Source of the DNA: Arthrobacter sp. Marseille-P9274
Lineage (GTDB): Bacteria > Actinomycetota > Actinomycetes > Actinomycetales > Micrococcaceae
Direction of reading: 5' to 3'
Assembly: GCF_946892675.1 (NCBI RefSeq)
Contig: NZ_CAMPOV010000001.1
Span: 2,020,033-2,084,032 of the forward strand
Length of the DNA: 64,000 bases
Made by a program: the position numbers and the translations under genes. The notes under the pieces are model-generated. The model was given only the letters and a program-made list of their open reading frames with translations. It was not told where the DNA came from and did no database searches. Positions 37,600 through 45,042 of the stretch are shown here, piece after piece (the stretch's first letter is position 1; the number at the start of each line of letters is the position of its first letter).

Positions 37600-37698
37600 G
37601 GGATGCCTTTCGTCGTGGATCCGCTGAATCGCTGGAGATCGAATCACCTCGGGCAACTGCTTGTCCCGCAAACCTGAAAGGTGATTCAGATTACAGAG

Positions 37699-37728
37699 AA
37701 TCTATGACGAGGGTCACTCGGCTGTCAA
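37699..37728 (-). promoter_or_regulatory. Sigma-A-type promoter of the LIV/CoA-ligase operon
   Basis: On the minus strand TTGACA (37728-37723), an 18-nt spacer and TAGATT (37704-37699) form a strong housekeeping promoter about 95 bp upstream of the binding-protein start codon. The dyad GATTC-N10-GAATC (37683-37702) covers the -10 element and is a candidate site for the operon's TetR protein. Confidence 0.65.
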
Positions 37729-37956
37729 TGGCGCGGTGCAGCCTTGAGGGTTACGTTCCAGTCACAGATGCTCCGCGGCGCCGAGGAGTCGCTGCCACCC
37801 GTTCCCCGCCCTCGGCTACTAGGACCCTGCATCCCCCCGGCTGACCCGGCGGCCGGACCCCTATATCTCTCGGGCTAGTAGTGCGACGGGACTACGGCCT
37901 CTCCCTCGGCTGACCCAGCGGCGGCACTTCTGCGGGGCGGCCCCGGCCAATAGCAA

Positions 37957-37988
37957 GACCCCGCCCGCCTGAGTCGGCGGACGGGGTC
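37957..37988 (-). terminator. Terminator hairpin after prfB
   Basis: GACCCCG and CCGCC pair with GGCGG and CGGGGTC with one internal mismatch, forming a 13-position stem around a 6-nt loop. On the minus strand it is followed by TTGCTATT. It lies 82 bp beyond the prfB stop. Confidence 0.6.
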
Positions 37989-38069
37989 CCGTCAATGGTG
38001 TGCCTGCAGCGGCTGGCGGCTTGCGATGCTTCGTTGGCTAGTGCGGCGCTGTCATGCTCGCTGCAGTTC

Positions 38070-39185
38070 CTACTCGGCCGCGTTCCGGTTGTTGGCACGC
38101 CACCGGATCCCGGCGTCGATAAAGTCGTCGATCTCGCCGTCGAATACCGCGCCGGTGTTGCCCACTTCGTGTTCAGTCCGGAGGTCCTTGACCATCTGGT
38201 ACGGGTTGAGCACGTAGGAGCGCATTTGGTCGCCCCAGGAAGCCTTCACGTCCCCCGCTAGTGCCTTCTTCTCGGCGTCTTCCTGCTCCTTCTTGAGCAG
38301 CAGCAGCCGGGACTGCAGCACGCGCATGGCTGCAGCGCGGTTCTGGATCTGGGACTTCTCGTTCTGCATGGAAACGACGATGCCCGTCGGCAGGTGGGTC
38401 AGGCGCACGGCCGAGTCCGTCGTGTTCACGGACTGCCCGCCCGGGCCTGAGGACCGGAAGACGTCAACCTTGATCTCGTTGTCCGGGATTTCGATGGAGT
38501 CCGTCTGTTCGATCAGCGGGATCACTTCGACGGCGGCGAATGACGTCTGGCGCCGGCCCTGGTTGTCGAAGGGGCTGATCCGCACTAGACGATGGGTACC
38601 GGCTTCCACCGACAGCGTTCCGAAGGCGTAGGGCGCCTTGACTTCGAACGTGGCCGACTTCAGCCCGGCCTCTTCGGCGTAGGAGGTGTCGAGTACTGCC
38701 GTCGGGTAGCCGTGCCGCTCGGCCCACCGCAGGTACATGCGCATCAGCATTTCCGCAAAGTCCGCGGCATCAACGCCGCCGGCGCCGGAGCGGATCGTCA
38801 CGACGGCTTCGCGCTCGTCATATTCGCCAGCCAGGAGGGTAACCACTTCCAGCTGCGATAGGGCCTTCTTCAAAGACTGCAGTTCCCCGGCGGCCTCGAC
38901 CATGGAGTCCTCGTCGCCCGCATCCTGGCCGAGTTCCACAAGGACCTCAAGGTCATCGATCCGCGACGCCAGCTTCTCGAGGCGTTCCAGGTCCGACTGG
39001 CGGTGCGAGAGCTTCGACGTGATCTTCTGCGCCGCTGCCGGATCGTCCCACAGGTCGGGGACGCCTGCCTGCTCGCTGAGCACGGCGATGTCTTTCCGGA
39101 TGGTCTCCACGTCCGAAACAGCTTCAATGGATTCGTAGGTCGCGCGGAGGGCACGGATTTCTGCGGGAAAGTCGATCTCAGCCAT
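38070..39185 (-). CDS. prfB: Peptide chain release factor 2
   Basis: RF2 recognises UGA and UAA and triggers peptide release. The protein is 371 aa, with the anticodon-like SPF tripeptide in [13 protein letters not shown] and the catalytic GGQ in [18 protein letters not shown]. The frame is continuous from ATG 39185, so the programmed +1 frameshift found in many bacteria is absent, as is common in actinobacteria. It is normally a neighbour of ftsE, but the LIV operon lies between them here. The gene is divergent from the DUF72 gene. Confidence 0.97.
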   Translation of the reverse strand: MAEIDFPAEIRALRATYESIEAVSDVETIRKDIAVLSEQAGVPDLWDDPAAAQKITSKLSHRQSDLERLEKLASRIDDLEVLVELGQDAGDEDSMVEAAGELQSLKKALSQLEVVTLLAGEYDEREAVVTIRSGAGGVDAADFAEMLMRMYLRWAERHGYPTAVLDTSYAEEAGLKSATFEVKAPYAFGTLSVEAGTHRLVRISPFDNQGRRQTSFAAVEVIPLIEQTDSIEIPDNEIKVDVFRSSGPGGQSVNTTDSAVRLTHLPTGIVVSMQNEKSQIQNRAAAMRVLQSRLLLLKKEQEDAEKKALAGDVKASWGDQMRSYVLNPYQMVKDLRTEHEVGNTGAVFDGEIDDFIDAGIRWRANNRNAAE

Positions 39186-39283
39186 GGTCTCTCAAGACTA
39201 CGCCATGCAACCGGCGCTTCCCGTGTCCTGCAATACTGGTCCTGCTTGGGTGACTGCGAAACGGGGATGAACGCTGTGGCTGA

Positions 39284-40027
39284 TTGTGGTGGAAGGTGAT
39301 TGTCCACATCGGCACCTCGGGCTGGAGCTATGACCATTGGGAAAATGTCATCTACCCCGCCGGAACGCCGTCCCGCGACCGGCTCGCGTCCTACTGCCGG
39401 AGGTTCGGCACTGTCGAGCTGAATGCCAGTTTCTACCGCTGGCCGCGCGACTCAACCTTCGCCGGCTGGCGGCGCCGGCTGCCAGACGGCTTCGCCCTCT
39501 CCGTCAAGGCGTCACGCGGCCTCACCCACGCCAAGAAGCTCTACGCGCCCGAGGCATGGATCGAACGGATCACGCACTCCTGGCATGAGCTTGGCGAAAA
39601 GCGGGCCGTCCTGCTGGTCCAGTTGCCGCCCGGCATGGAACGCGACGACGCACGGCTTGATTACTTCCTGGCACGGCTGCCCGACTGGATCCGGGTCGCC
39701 GTCGAGTTCCGCCACCCCAGCTGGCATCACCCGGACGTCTACCGCCTCCTCGAACGCCATCGGGCGGCCTACTGCGTGATGAGCGGCGCCAACCTGCCGT
39801 GCGTGCTGGCGGCAACCGCGCCCTTCGTCTACATCCGGATGCACGGCCCCGACCATCAGCATCTCTACGCCGGATCCTATTCAGAACCGGACCTGCACTG
39901 GTGGGCGGACAGGATCCGTGAGTGGCAGGAATCCGGGAGGGACGTCTACGTCTACTTCAACAATGACGGCTTTGGCCATGCCGTCCGCAACGCCGAGGCC
40001 CTCCGCCGCATCGTCGGGTGCGGCTAG
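39284..40027 (+). CDS. DUF72-domain protein (YecE-like)
   Basis: A 247-aa cytosolic protein of the DUF72 family, which has a TIM-barrel-like fold and no established reaction. Recognisable blocks are HIGTSGWSYDHW at the N-terminus, RRFGTVELNASFYRWP, FALSVKASRGLTH, VAVEFRHPSW, YIRMHGPDHQHLYAGSYSE and the C-terminal VYVYFNNDGFGHAVRNA. The start is uncertain: TTG 39284 has little ribosome-binding site, while GTG 39296 has GGAAG too close to it. The protein is complete either way. It is divergent from prfB and convergent with the Tad operon. Confidence 0.85.
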   Translation: MWWKVIVHIGTSGWSYDHWENVIYPAGTPSRDRLASYCRRFGTVELNASFYRWPRDSTFAGWRRRLPDGFALSVKASRGLTHAKKLYAPEAWIERITHSWHELGEKRAVLLVQLPPGMERDDARLDYFLARLPDWIRVAVEFRHPSWHHPDVYRLLERHRAAYCVMSGANLPCVLAATAPFVYIRMHGPDHQHLYAGSYSEPDLHWWADRIREWQESGRDVYVYFNNDGFGHAVRNAEALRRIVGCG

Positions 40028-40092
40028 CGCCCCGGGCACCTGCTGTCCCGTTGGATAGTGGCGGCGCGCCTAAGTTTTCGAGCGCGACGGCT

Positions 40093-40172
40093 TCGGCAGT
40101 CCGGCAGTCCGGCAGTCCGGCAGTCCGGCAGTCCGGCAGTCCGGCAGTCCGGCAGTCCGGCAGTCCGGCAGT
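40093..40172. repeat. Octamer tandem repeat (CCGGCAGT)10
   Basis: Ten head-to-tail 8-bp units occupy 80 bp. Nine are identical CCGGCAGT (40101-40172) and the first is TCGGCAGT (40093-40100). The array lies in the convergent gap between the DUF72 stop and the last Tad gene, ending 7 bp before that gene's stop codon. Because the unit is not a multiple of three, any frame through it repeats every eight codons. Perfect identity suggests recent slippage, so copy number probably differs between strains. Confidence 0.97.
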
Positions 40173-40179
40173 GATCATC

Positions 40180-40686
40180 TCATCGCCGCAGTTCGGAGCG
40201 TGCATCGCTGAAGACGGTGATCGGTACGCCGTCCGGGACCAGGAAGTTCACCATCGGCGGATGGACGACGGCGGACAGCTCCACGTGCGCCGTGCGGCTT
40301 TCCGGAGATCCCGTTCCGCCGCTAACCGCCAGCCCGCTGAAACGGCCGGCGGCCCCGGTCTCCGCCAAATAGCGCTGGACCGCGCCGTGGACAGCACCAT
40401 CGCTGAGCCTCGGAACCGGCGCCCCTTCGCCGGTCTCGACGTCGGCCAAGGTAAACGTGTCTGCGGCGGCCAGGGCAGCTCCATCCGCGACGGACAGCAG
40501 CTTCTTCCGCTCAATGTAAACAGCGGAAGCGGCCATGACGACCGTCAGGATCAGCAGGCTGATCGCGACAAACCCGATAATCAGGACGGCGGCCTGCCCC
40601 TCTTCGTCCCTTTGGCGGCCAGCCGAGGCTGATGCCCGCGCGAAGCCGCCCCGGCCGCAAGCCCCGGACACCGAAAATGCGTTCAT
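40180..40686 (-). CDS. TadG-like pilus assembly protein (Tad domain)
   Basis: A 168-aa membrane-anchored protein with the Flp pilus-assembly TadE/G-like motif: DEEGQAAVLIIGFVAIS (about residues 27-43), one membrane helix to about residue 60, then YIERKKLLSVADGAALAAA. The extracellular part has little conservation. Such proteins act as minor pseudopilins or assembly factors in Tad systems. ATG 40686 is chosen over the longer frame because it overlaps the preceding gene's stop by 4 bp. It is the last gene of the Tad operon; an octamer repeat follows the stop. Confidence 0.8.
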   Translation of the reverse strand: MNAFSVSGACGRGGFARASASAGRQRDEEGQAAVLIIGFVAISLLILTVVMAASAVYIERKKLLSVADGAALAAADTFTLADVETGEGAPVPRLSDGAVHGAVQRYLAETGAAGRFSGLAVSGGTGSPESRTAHVELSAVVHPPMVNFLVPDGVPITVFSDARSELRR

Positions 40687-41174
40687 CCGTACTGCTCGAC
40701 AATCTGCGTGGCCGAGGAGTTGACCCGGGCGAATGACATCCCGAGCCCGGACATCAACGGCAGGGGAACATCGAGCGCGACCTCGACCGTCACTGTCGAA
40801 CCCGGTTCCAGGCACGCCCCGGACCCGCACCCGATCGAGACGGTGAGGTCGCCGGCGTCGAACCCGTAGTCCTGGACCGATATGAGGGCGGCCTGCGCCG
40901 CCAGGCCGTGAGCTGCGCCCGGCTCTTCCGCCGCGGCGAACACCTTGGCCGCGTGGTCGGCCGCACTCACAACGGCGAAGGAACCGCCCTGTACCTGTCC
41001 GACGGCGATCACAAAGTACACGACCGGCACGAGCAGGAGGGTCCCCAGGAAAACGAACTCAACGACGGCGCTGCCGGACTCACCATGGGCTTCCTCTACA
41101 GCCCTTCTGGCGGCCCGCCGCCACGCCCGCACCACGACTGCCACCCTGGTCCGGTCAGCCAGGTAGCGGCGCAT
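40683..41174 (-). CDS. TadE-family pseudopilin (second copy)
   Basis: A 163-aa protein with the TadE signature HGESGSAVVEFVFLGTLLLVPVVYF (about 31-55), in which Gly-x-x-x-Val-Glu-Phe resembles a prepilin cleavage site followed by a membrane helix. An extracellular domain with two cysteines (GCGSGAC) follows. TadE proteins are minor pseudopilins needed for Flp pilus production. ATG 41174 overlaps the upstream TadE gene by 20 bp, and its own stop overlaps the TadG-like start. Confidence 0.82.
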   Translation of the reverse strand: MRRYLADRTRVAVVVRAWRRAARRAVEEAHGESGSAVVEFVFLGTLLLVPVVYFVIAVGQVQGGSFAVVSAADHAAKVFAAAEEPGAAHGLAAQAALISVQDYGFDAGDLTVSIGCGSGACLEPGSTVTVEVALDVPLPLMSGLGMSFARVNSSATQIVEQYG

Positions 41175-41565
41175 GGCCTTCCACCTCCAGGAGGCCCGCG
41201 GGCCCAAGGAGGCCGAGCGCGGGTAACGGAGCCCTGACCGACACACGCAGCGTCCGCAGGCCGGCCCGGCTGATCTCTTCGACGCGGACATCCTGGGAGT
41301 AAGCAGGGCTGAGCGTGCCGTCGATCAACGCTTCCGTCCGGGAGAGCGCGTCCGCGGCGCCCCGATCCGCCAGAGAACCGTACCGGGCTCCGGCTCCGGC
41401 GGCGTCAATCAGCGTGTTCCGGACATGCAGCACCAAGGCCAGCTGCATGATGGAGACAAAGATGAGCGCCAGCATGCCGCCGACCAGGACGAAGTCCACC
41501 GCGGCCGATCCCCTGTCCTGGGAGAGGACGAGCCGAGCACTCGAGCGTTGCCTGCCCGACCGCAT
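41155..41565 (-). CDS. TadE-family pseudopilin (first copy)
   Basis: A 136-aa protein with RGSAAVDFVLVGGMLALIFVSIMQLAL (about 18-44), a TadE-type N-terminus and helix, then LHVRNTLIDAAGAGARYGSLADRG, which is typical of the family. The acidic residue after Val is Asp rather than Glu. ATG 41565 overlaps the stop of the small pilin-like gene by one base, so the longer frame is rejected. Two different TadE genes in tandem are common in actinobacterial Tad loci. Confidence 0.82.
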   Translation of the reverse strand: MRSGRQRSSARLVLSQDRGSAAVDFVLVGGMLALIFVSIMQLALVLHVRNTLIDAAGAGARYGSLADRGAADALSRTEALIDGTLSPAYSQDVRVEEISRAGLRTLRVSVRAPLPALGLLGPAGLLEVEGHAPLPG

Positions 41566-41801
41566 CAGGGCTGGCTGACCCGTCCCATGGCGTCGTTGAA
41601 CAGCCCTTCGAGGGCCGGCTTCGCGATCGCCAGAATCCCGGCCACCAGGACCGCCGACATCAACGTGATCATGACCCACCCGGGGACGTCTCCGCGCTCC
41701 CGGTCACCGTCGGTGAACGCGGTCCGCAGCCGGATTGCCGCCTGCGACATTGTTATCGACAACAAGGCTGCGATCCGCAGGAAGAACGAATGGTTGCTCA
41801 T
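41565..41801 (-). CDS. Small Flp-pilin-like protein (DUF4244-like)
   Basis: A 78-aa protein at the position where Tad loci encode the major pilin. The N-terminal half is hydrophilic. ERGDVPGWVMITLMSAVLVAGILAIAKPAL then gives a Gly-containing cleavage-like site and one membrane helix, and the protein ends in a short Flp-like tail. I recognise the arrangement of DUF4244 proteins of actinobacterial Tad operons, but exact family membership is an inference. GAAGG precedes ATG 41801. It lies between tadC and the TadE genes. Confidence 0.7.
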   Translation of the reverse strand: MSNHSFFLRIAALLSITMSQAAIRLRTAFTDGDRERGDVPGWVMITLMSAVLVAGILAIAKPALEGLFNDAMGRVSQP

Positions 41802-41856
41802 GTCAGGCCTTCTCTCGTTGGGCATTCTGTGATGATGGAAACCGTGGACCACGCCC

Positions 41857-42798
41857 TCACCAACCGAGGTCGATCAGGGCGAGGCCCGGGTAGACGGCGA
41901 AAAGGACGGTCAGCGGGAGGACACCGAAAACCAGGGGAACCATCATGGCAATCTCTTTCTTGCCGGCCGCCTCCATCAGGTCCCGTTTGGCCATGTCCCG
42001 CACGTCCTGGGCCTGTGCCCGCAGCACATCGGCCAGAGGTGTCCCTCTTTCGACGGCCACGGTGATGCCGTCGACGAACCGGATCAGAGCGGCGAGCCGG
42101 CTGCGGTGCGAGAACTCCTGGAGCGCGGCCAGCAAGGGAGTGCCGGCCCGGGTCGCGGCCAGAACGGACGCGAATTCGCCAGCGAGCTCGCCTTTGGAGG
42201 TGCGGCAAATCCGTTCCAGCGCCCCGGTCGCGCTTTCACCGGCGCTGACTGCCAAGGCCATCAGTTCGGCCAGGCTGGGAAACTCCGCCAACATCTTGGT
42301 TTCCCTGCGCTGGATCTGCATGGTGAGCATATAGTCGCGGAGCAGGAATCCACCGGCTGCCAGCCCCACGGTAAACACGACCGCGGCGACCGGATCGAAC
42401 CCACCACTGGCCGCAGAGACGACAGCGAGCGCCACACCCAGGGCAAGGCCGCCCACGGCCCACATGAGCTGTTCGGCCCGAAAGTCGAGGGCGCTCTGTT
42501 TCCGGCCCGCCTGCGCCAAGCGCTTGGTCAGTACCGTCGTGCCGAAGTTGAATCGGCCAAACCACGACATCAGGTCCGAGACTATGGGACGAACGATCCG
42601 CTCCAGGGCACCGAAGGGAGTCACGGTGCCCGGCCCTGCCGCCAGCAGCCGGGACTGCACGTCCACGGACTTCAGCTGCGGCGAGATCCGATCGACGAAA
42701 CGCGTCCTGCGCATCACCGGCAGGCGGACGAACACCAGCCACAGTCCGCTCCCCAACCCGGCGCCGACCAGGATTCCTAGAGTCAGCAGGTGGCTCAT
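41857..42798 (-). CDS. tadC: Tad secretion inner-membrane protein TadC (T2SSF)
   Basis: A 313-aa inner-membrane platform protein of the type II secretion F family. It has helices at about 5-25, 110-150 and 280-310 and a central cytoplasmic domain (about 160-270) with EFPSLAELMALAVSAGESATGALERIC and FVDGITVAVERGTPLADVLRAQAQDVR. It works with TadB to couple the TadA ATPase to pilin assembly. ATG 42798 overlaps the tadB stop by 4 bp; a longer open frame continuing through tadB in another phase is rejected. Confidence 0.88.
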   Translation of the reverse strand: MSHLLTLGILVGAGLGSGLWLVFVRLPVMRRTRFVDRISPQLKSVDVQSRLLAAGPGTVTPFGALERIVRPIVSDLMSWFGRFNFGTTVLTKRLAQAGRKQSALDFRAEQLMWAVGGLALGVALAVVSAASGGFDPVAAVVFTVGLAAGGFLLRDYMLTMQIQRRETKMLAEFPSLAELMALAVSAGESATGALERICRTSKGELAGEFASVLAATRAGTPLLAALQEFSHRSRLAALIRFVDGITVAVERGTPLADVLRAQAQDVRDMAKRDLMEAAGKKEIAMMVPLVFGVLPLTVLFAVYPGLALIDLGW

Positions 42799-43658
42799 TG
42801 CAGCACCCTCTCGTCTTCCGGGAGGGCTCCGAGCCTGAGCATCAGCCGGTAGCAAACCACCGAAACCACGAGTCCGCCCAGGAGCACCATGGCGCCGGCC
42901 CCGGTGTTGTAGGCCGCGACTGCCTCCGGCCGGGTAGCCATCAGCATCAGGATGATCCACGGCGCCGCCACGGCCAGGCGGGCGGCGTTGACGGTCCACG
43001 ATTGGCGGGCCTCGAGTTCGCTGCGCGTCCGGGCACTGTCCCTGAGGAAGTCGGCCAAGGTTCCCAGCAGCCTCCCCAGGTCCGTTCCGCCCACTTCCCG
43101 CGTCATCTTGAGCGCCTCGAATATGCGGTCCGCTACTGGATCGGCCAGCCGTTCCTTCAGGCGCTCCAGGGACTGGTCGAACCGGCCGCCCGCACGATAG
43201 TCGGCGCCGAACTCGAGGAAGGCCGCCCGCAGTTCCACGGGTCCGCGGGTACCCAACTGGACCAGCGCTTCCGGCAAGGACAGCCCTGCCCGGATGGCCG
43301 AGCGAAGGTGGTCCACCGCGTCCGGCCAGATTTCCCGCATCGCCGCCACCCGCCGTCGTGCGCGCCACCGGACCAGCAGATAAGGCAGCCACCCGCCGAA
43401 AAGGGCGAAGCAGGCAGCAATCGGGGGCGACTGGGTGATCACCAGAATGAGCAGCGCGGTGAAGACCCCGGTACCGACGCAACTGGCCAGAAGGCCCTGG
43501 ACACTGACCTTCTGGATGCCAGCCTGTCTGATCATCTCCTGCAGCCGGCTGGGCCTGGTCCGGCGTACGGGTCGCTTCCGCGGGCCGGGAACCTCCCAGC
43601 AGGACCACCAGACCAGGAAGAGGCCGATCCCGCCCGCCAGCCCGGCGGCGGCCGTCAT
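42795..43658 (-). CDS. tadB: Tad secretion inner-membrane protein TadB (T2SSF)
   Basis: A 287-aa inner-membrane protein, the partner of TadC. Helices lie at about 5-18, 55-78, 80-95 and 225-280. The T2SSF domain (about 105-220) includes IWPDAVDHLRSAIRAGLSLPEALVQLG and REVGGTDLGRLLGTLADFLRDSARTR. ATG 43658 overlaps the tadA stop and its stop overlaps tadC, each by 4 bp. It is shorter than Gram-negative TadB but normal for actinobacteria. Confidence 0.88.
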   Translation of the reverse strand: MTAAAGLAGGIGLFLVWWSCWEVPGPRKRPVRRTRPSRLQEMIRQAGIQKVSVQGLLASCVGTGVFTALLILVITQSPPIAACFALFGGWLPYLLVRWRARRRVAAMREIWPDAVDHLRSAIRAGLSLPEALVQLGTRGPVELRAAFLEFGADYRAGGRFDQSLERLKERLADPVADRIFEALKMTREVGGTDLGRLLGTLADFLRDSARTRSELEARQSWTVNAARLAVAAPWIILMLMATRPEAVAAYNTGAGAMVLLGGLVVSVVCYRLMLRLGALPEDERVLQ

Positions 43659-44881
43659 GGCGTGCTGCCGATCAGCTGCATCACGTTGTAACCGGCCCGG
43701 GTGAACTTCTCCTCGCTGGGGCTGGCGGACTCGCTGGCCACCAGATCCCCGTCCCGCCGGCTGAACAGCGTCGAGGTTTCGATGATCCCGTTCTCCACAC
43801 GGCGGCCGAGGGAAACGATTTCCGCGACCTGCCGTTTGCCCGAGGTGGCCCGGGTACAGTGCACGACCAGGTCGATGCAGGATGCCACCGTCGGCAGCAC
43901 GAACGCGGAGGAGATATTCTCGCCGGCCAGCAGCGGAAGCGTGCAAATCTTCGTGATCGCATCGTGAGCACTGTTTGCGTGGACCGTGCACATCCCGGGG
44001 AGCCCGCTGTTCAGGGCGATGAGCATGTCGAGGCTTTCGGCTTCGCGCACCTCGCCGACAATCAGCCGGTCCGGGCGCATGCGCAGGGCCTCCTTGACCA
44101 GCCGGCGCAGAGGGATCTCGCCCCCGCCCTCGAGGTTCGGCTGTCGGCACTGCAGGCCGACGACGTCGCGGAGCGGCAGGCGCAGTTCGAAGATCTCCTC
44201 CACTGTGACGACCCGTTCACGGCTGCCGATGCTGGCGGCGAGGCAGTTGAGCATGGTTGTCTTGCCGGCCTGTGTTGCTCCCGAGACCAGGATGTTGAGG
44301 CCGCTGGCCACGGACGCGGCCAGGAACCGCGCGGCTTCGGGCGAGAGCGAGCCGAGCTCCACCAGATGCTCCAGCCGCGAGGCCTTGGCGATGAACTTGC
44401 GGATGTTAACGGCCCAGTGCTTGCGGGTGATGTCGGGGATCACCACGTGGAGCCTTGAACCGTCCGGGAGGGCGGCGTCGACGAAGGGCGACGAGAGGTC
44501 GAGCCGGCGCCCGGAGGATTTCAGCATGCGTTCCACCAGGTCGCGGACCTGCTGCTGGCTCAGGGTCACCGAGGTCAGCTCGGATTCGCCGCCCCTGGCC
44601 ACGTACACCTCGGACGGGGAGTTGATCCAGATTTCCTCGATCAGCGGATCATCCAGCAGGGGCTGGAGCGGGCCGAAGCCGGCGACGGCGTCGAAGACAT
44701 ACTTGCGCGCGTACTCCAGCTGGCCCAGCGGAGGCAGCGTCCCGAGCATGGAGCGCTCGTCATAATCATCGACCGCCGCGTCCACCAGGCGCCGCACTTC
44801 GCCGGCCTGCTGGGCAGGATCAATCCCGCGGCGGCGGATCAGCTCGCGCACCTCGTCTTCGACAATCCGGATGCCATCCAT
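43655..44881 (-). CDS. tadA: Tad/CpaF-type secretion ATPase TadA
   Basis: A 408-aa cytoplasmic hexameric ATPase (GspE/CpaF family) that powers Flp pilus assembly. The N-terminal helical domain spans about 1-60. Walker A GATQAGKTT is at 201-209, followed by the Asp-box VVTVEE, Walker B DRLIVGEVREAE and a His-box with GMCTVHANS. ATG 44881 has AAGGGG 6 nt upstream; an in-frame ATG nine codons earlier is less likely. It is the first gene of a seven-gene Tad operon running to 40180. No TadZ/CpaE or prepilin peptidase gene is in this window. Confidence 0.92.
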   Translation of the reverse strand: MDGIRIVEDEVRELIRRRGIDPAQQAGEVRRLVDAAVDDYDERSMLGTLPPLGQLEYARKYVFDAVAGFGPLQPLLDDPLIEEIWINSPSEVYVARGGESELTSVTLSQQQVRDLVERMLKSSGRRLDLSSPFVDAALPDGSRLHVVIPDITRKHWAVNIRKFIAKASRLEHLVELGSLSPEAARFLAASVASGLNILVSGATQAGKTTMLNCLAASIGSRERVVTVEEIFELRLPLRDVVGLQCRQPNLEGGGEIPLRRLVKEALRMRPDRLIVGEVREAESLDMLIALNSGLPGMCTVHANSAHDAITKICTLPLLAGENISSAFVLPTVASCIDLVVHCTRATSGKRQVAEIVSLGRRVENGIIETSTLFSRRDGDLVASESASPSEEKFTRAGYNVMQLIGSTP

Positions 44882-45042
44882 GCCATTCCCCTTAGCGCAC
44901 AGCGCCATGTCCAGGCGGCGGGCCTATTTGAGACTGTGCCCGCCGTCGGTCTGCTTTTCCGTTCCGACCCTAGGTGAAACGTGGATATCCGAGAAGAGCC
45001 GGGACGCGGATTGTGGATAAGACGTCTAATGTTGGTGCAAGT

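Larger units (their letters stand above)
37600..38069. other. Intergenic region between LIV operon promoter and prfB
   Basis: This 470-bp gap holds the LIV operon promoter (37699-37728), a GATTC-N10-GAATC dyad (37683-37702) overlapping its -10 element, and the prfB terminator hairpin (37957-37988). It also contains a 16-bp direct repeat, CGGCTGACCCnGCGGC, at 37838-37853 and 37907-37922, with imperfect CTAGTAG/CTACTAG inverted pieces between. No open frame with codon usage like its neighbours is seen. Confidence 0.5.

Noticed and set aside
38070-39185. Programmed frameshift in prfB
   Set aside because: The frame is continuous from the ATG with no early in-frame UGA, so no frameshift is needed.
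40093-40172. CRISPR array
   Set aside because: Units are 8 bp and directly adjacent with no spacers, and no cas genes are present.
39957-40205. Small protein with repeated GLPDCRTA units across the octamer array
   Set aside because: The repeat pattern is a by-product of an 8-bp unit read in triplets; there is no ribosome-binding site and the frame overlaps the DUF72 gene.
41857-43608. A 583-codon frame joining tadC to sequence antisense-phased within tadB
   Set aside because: Only the C-terminal 313 codons encode a T2SSF protein; the upstream part overlaps tadB in another phase and lacks family sequence. ATG 42798 is the real start.
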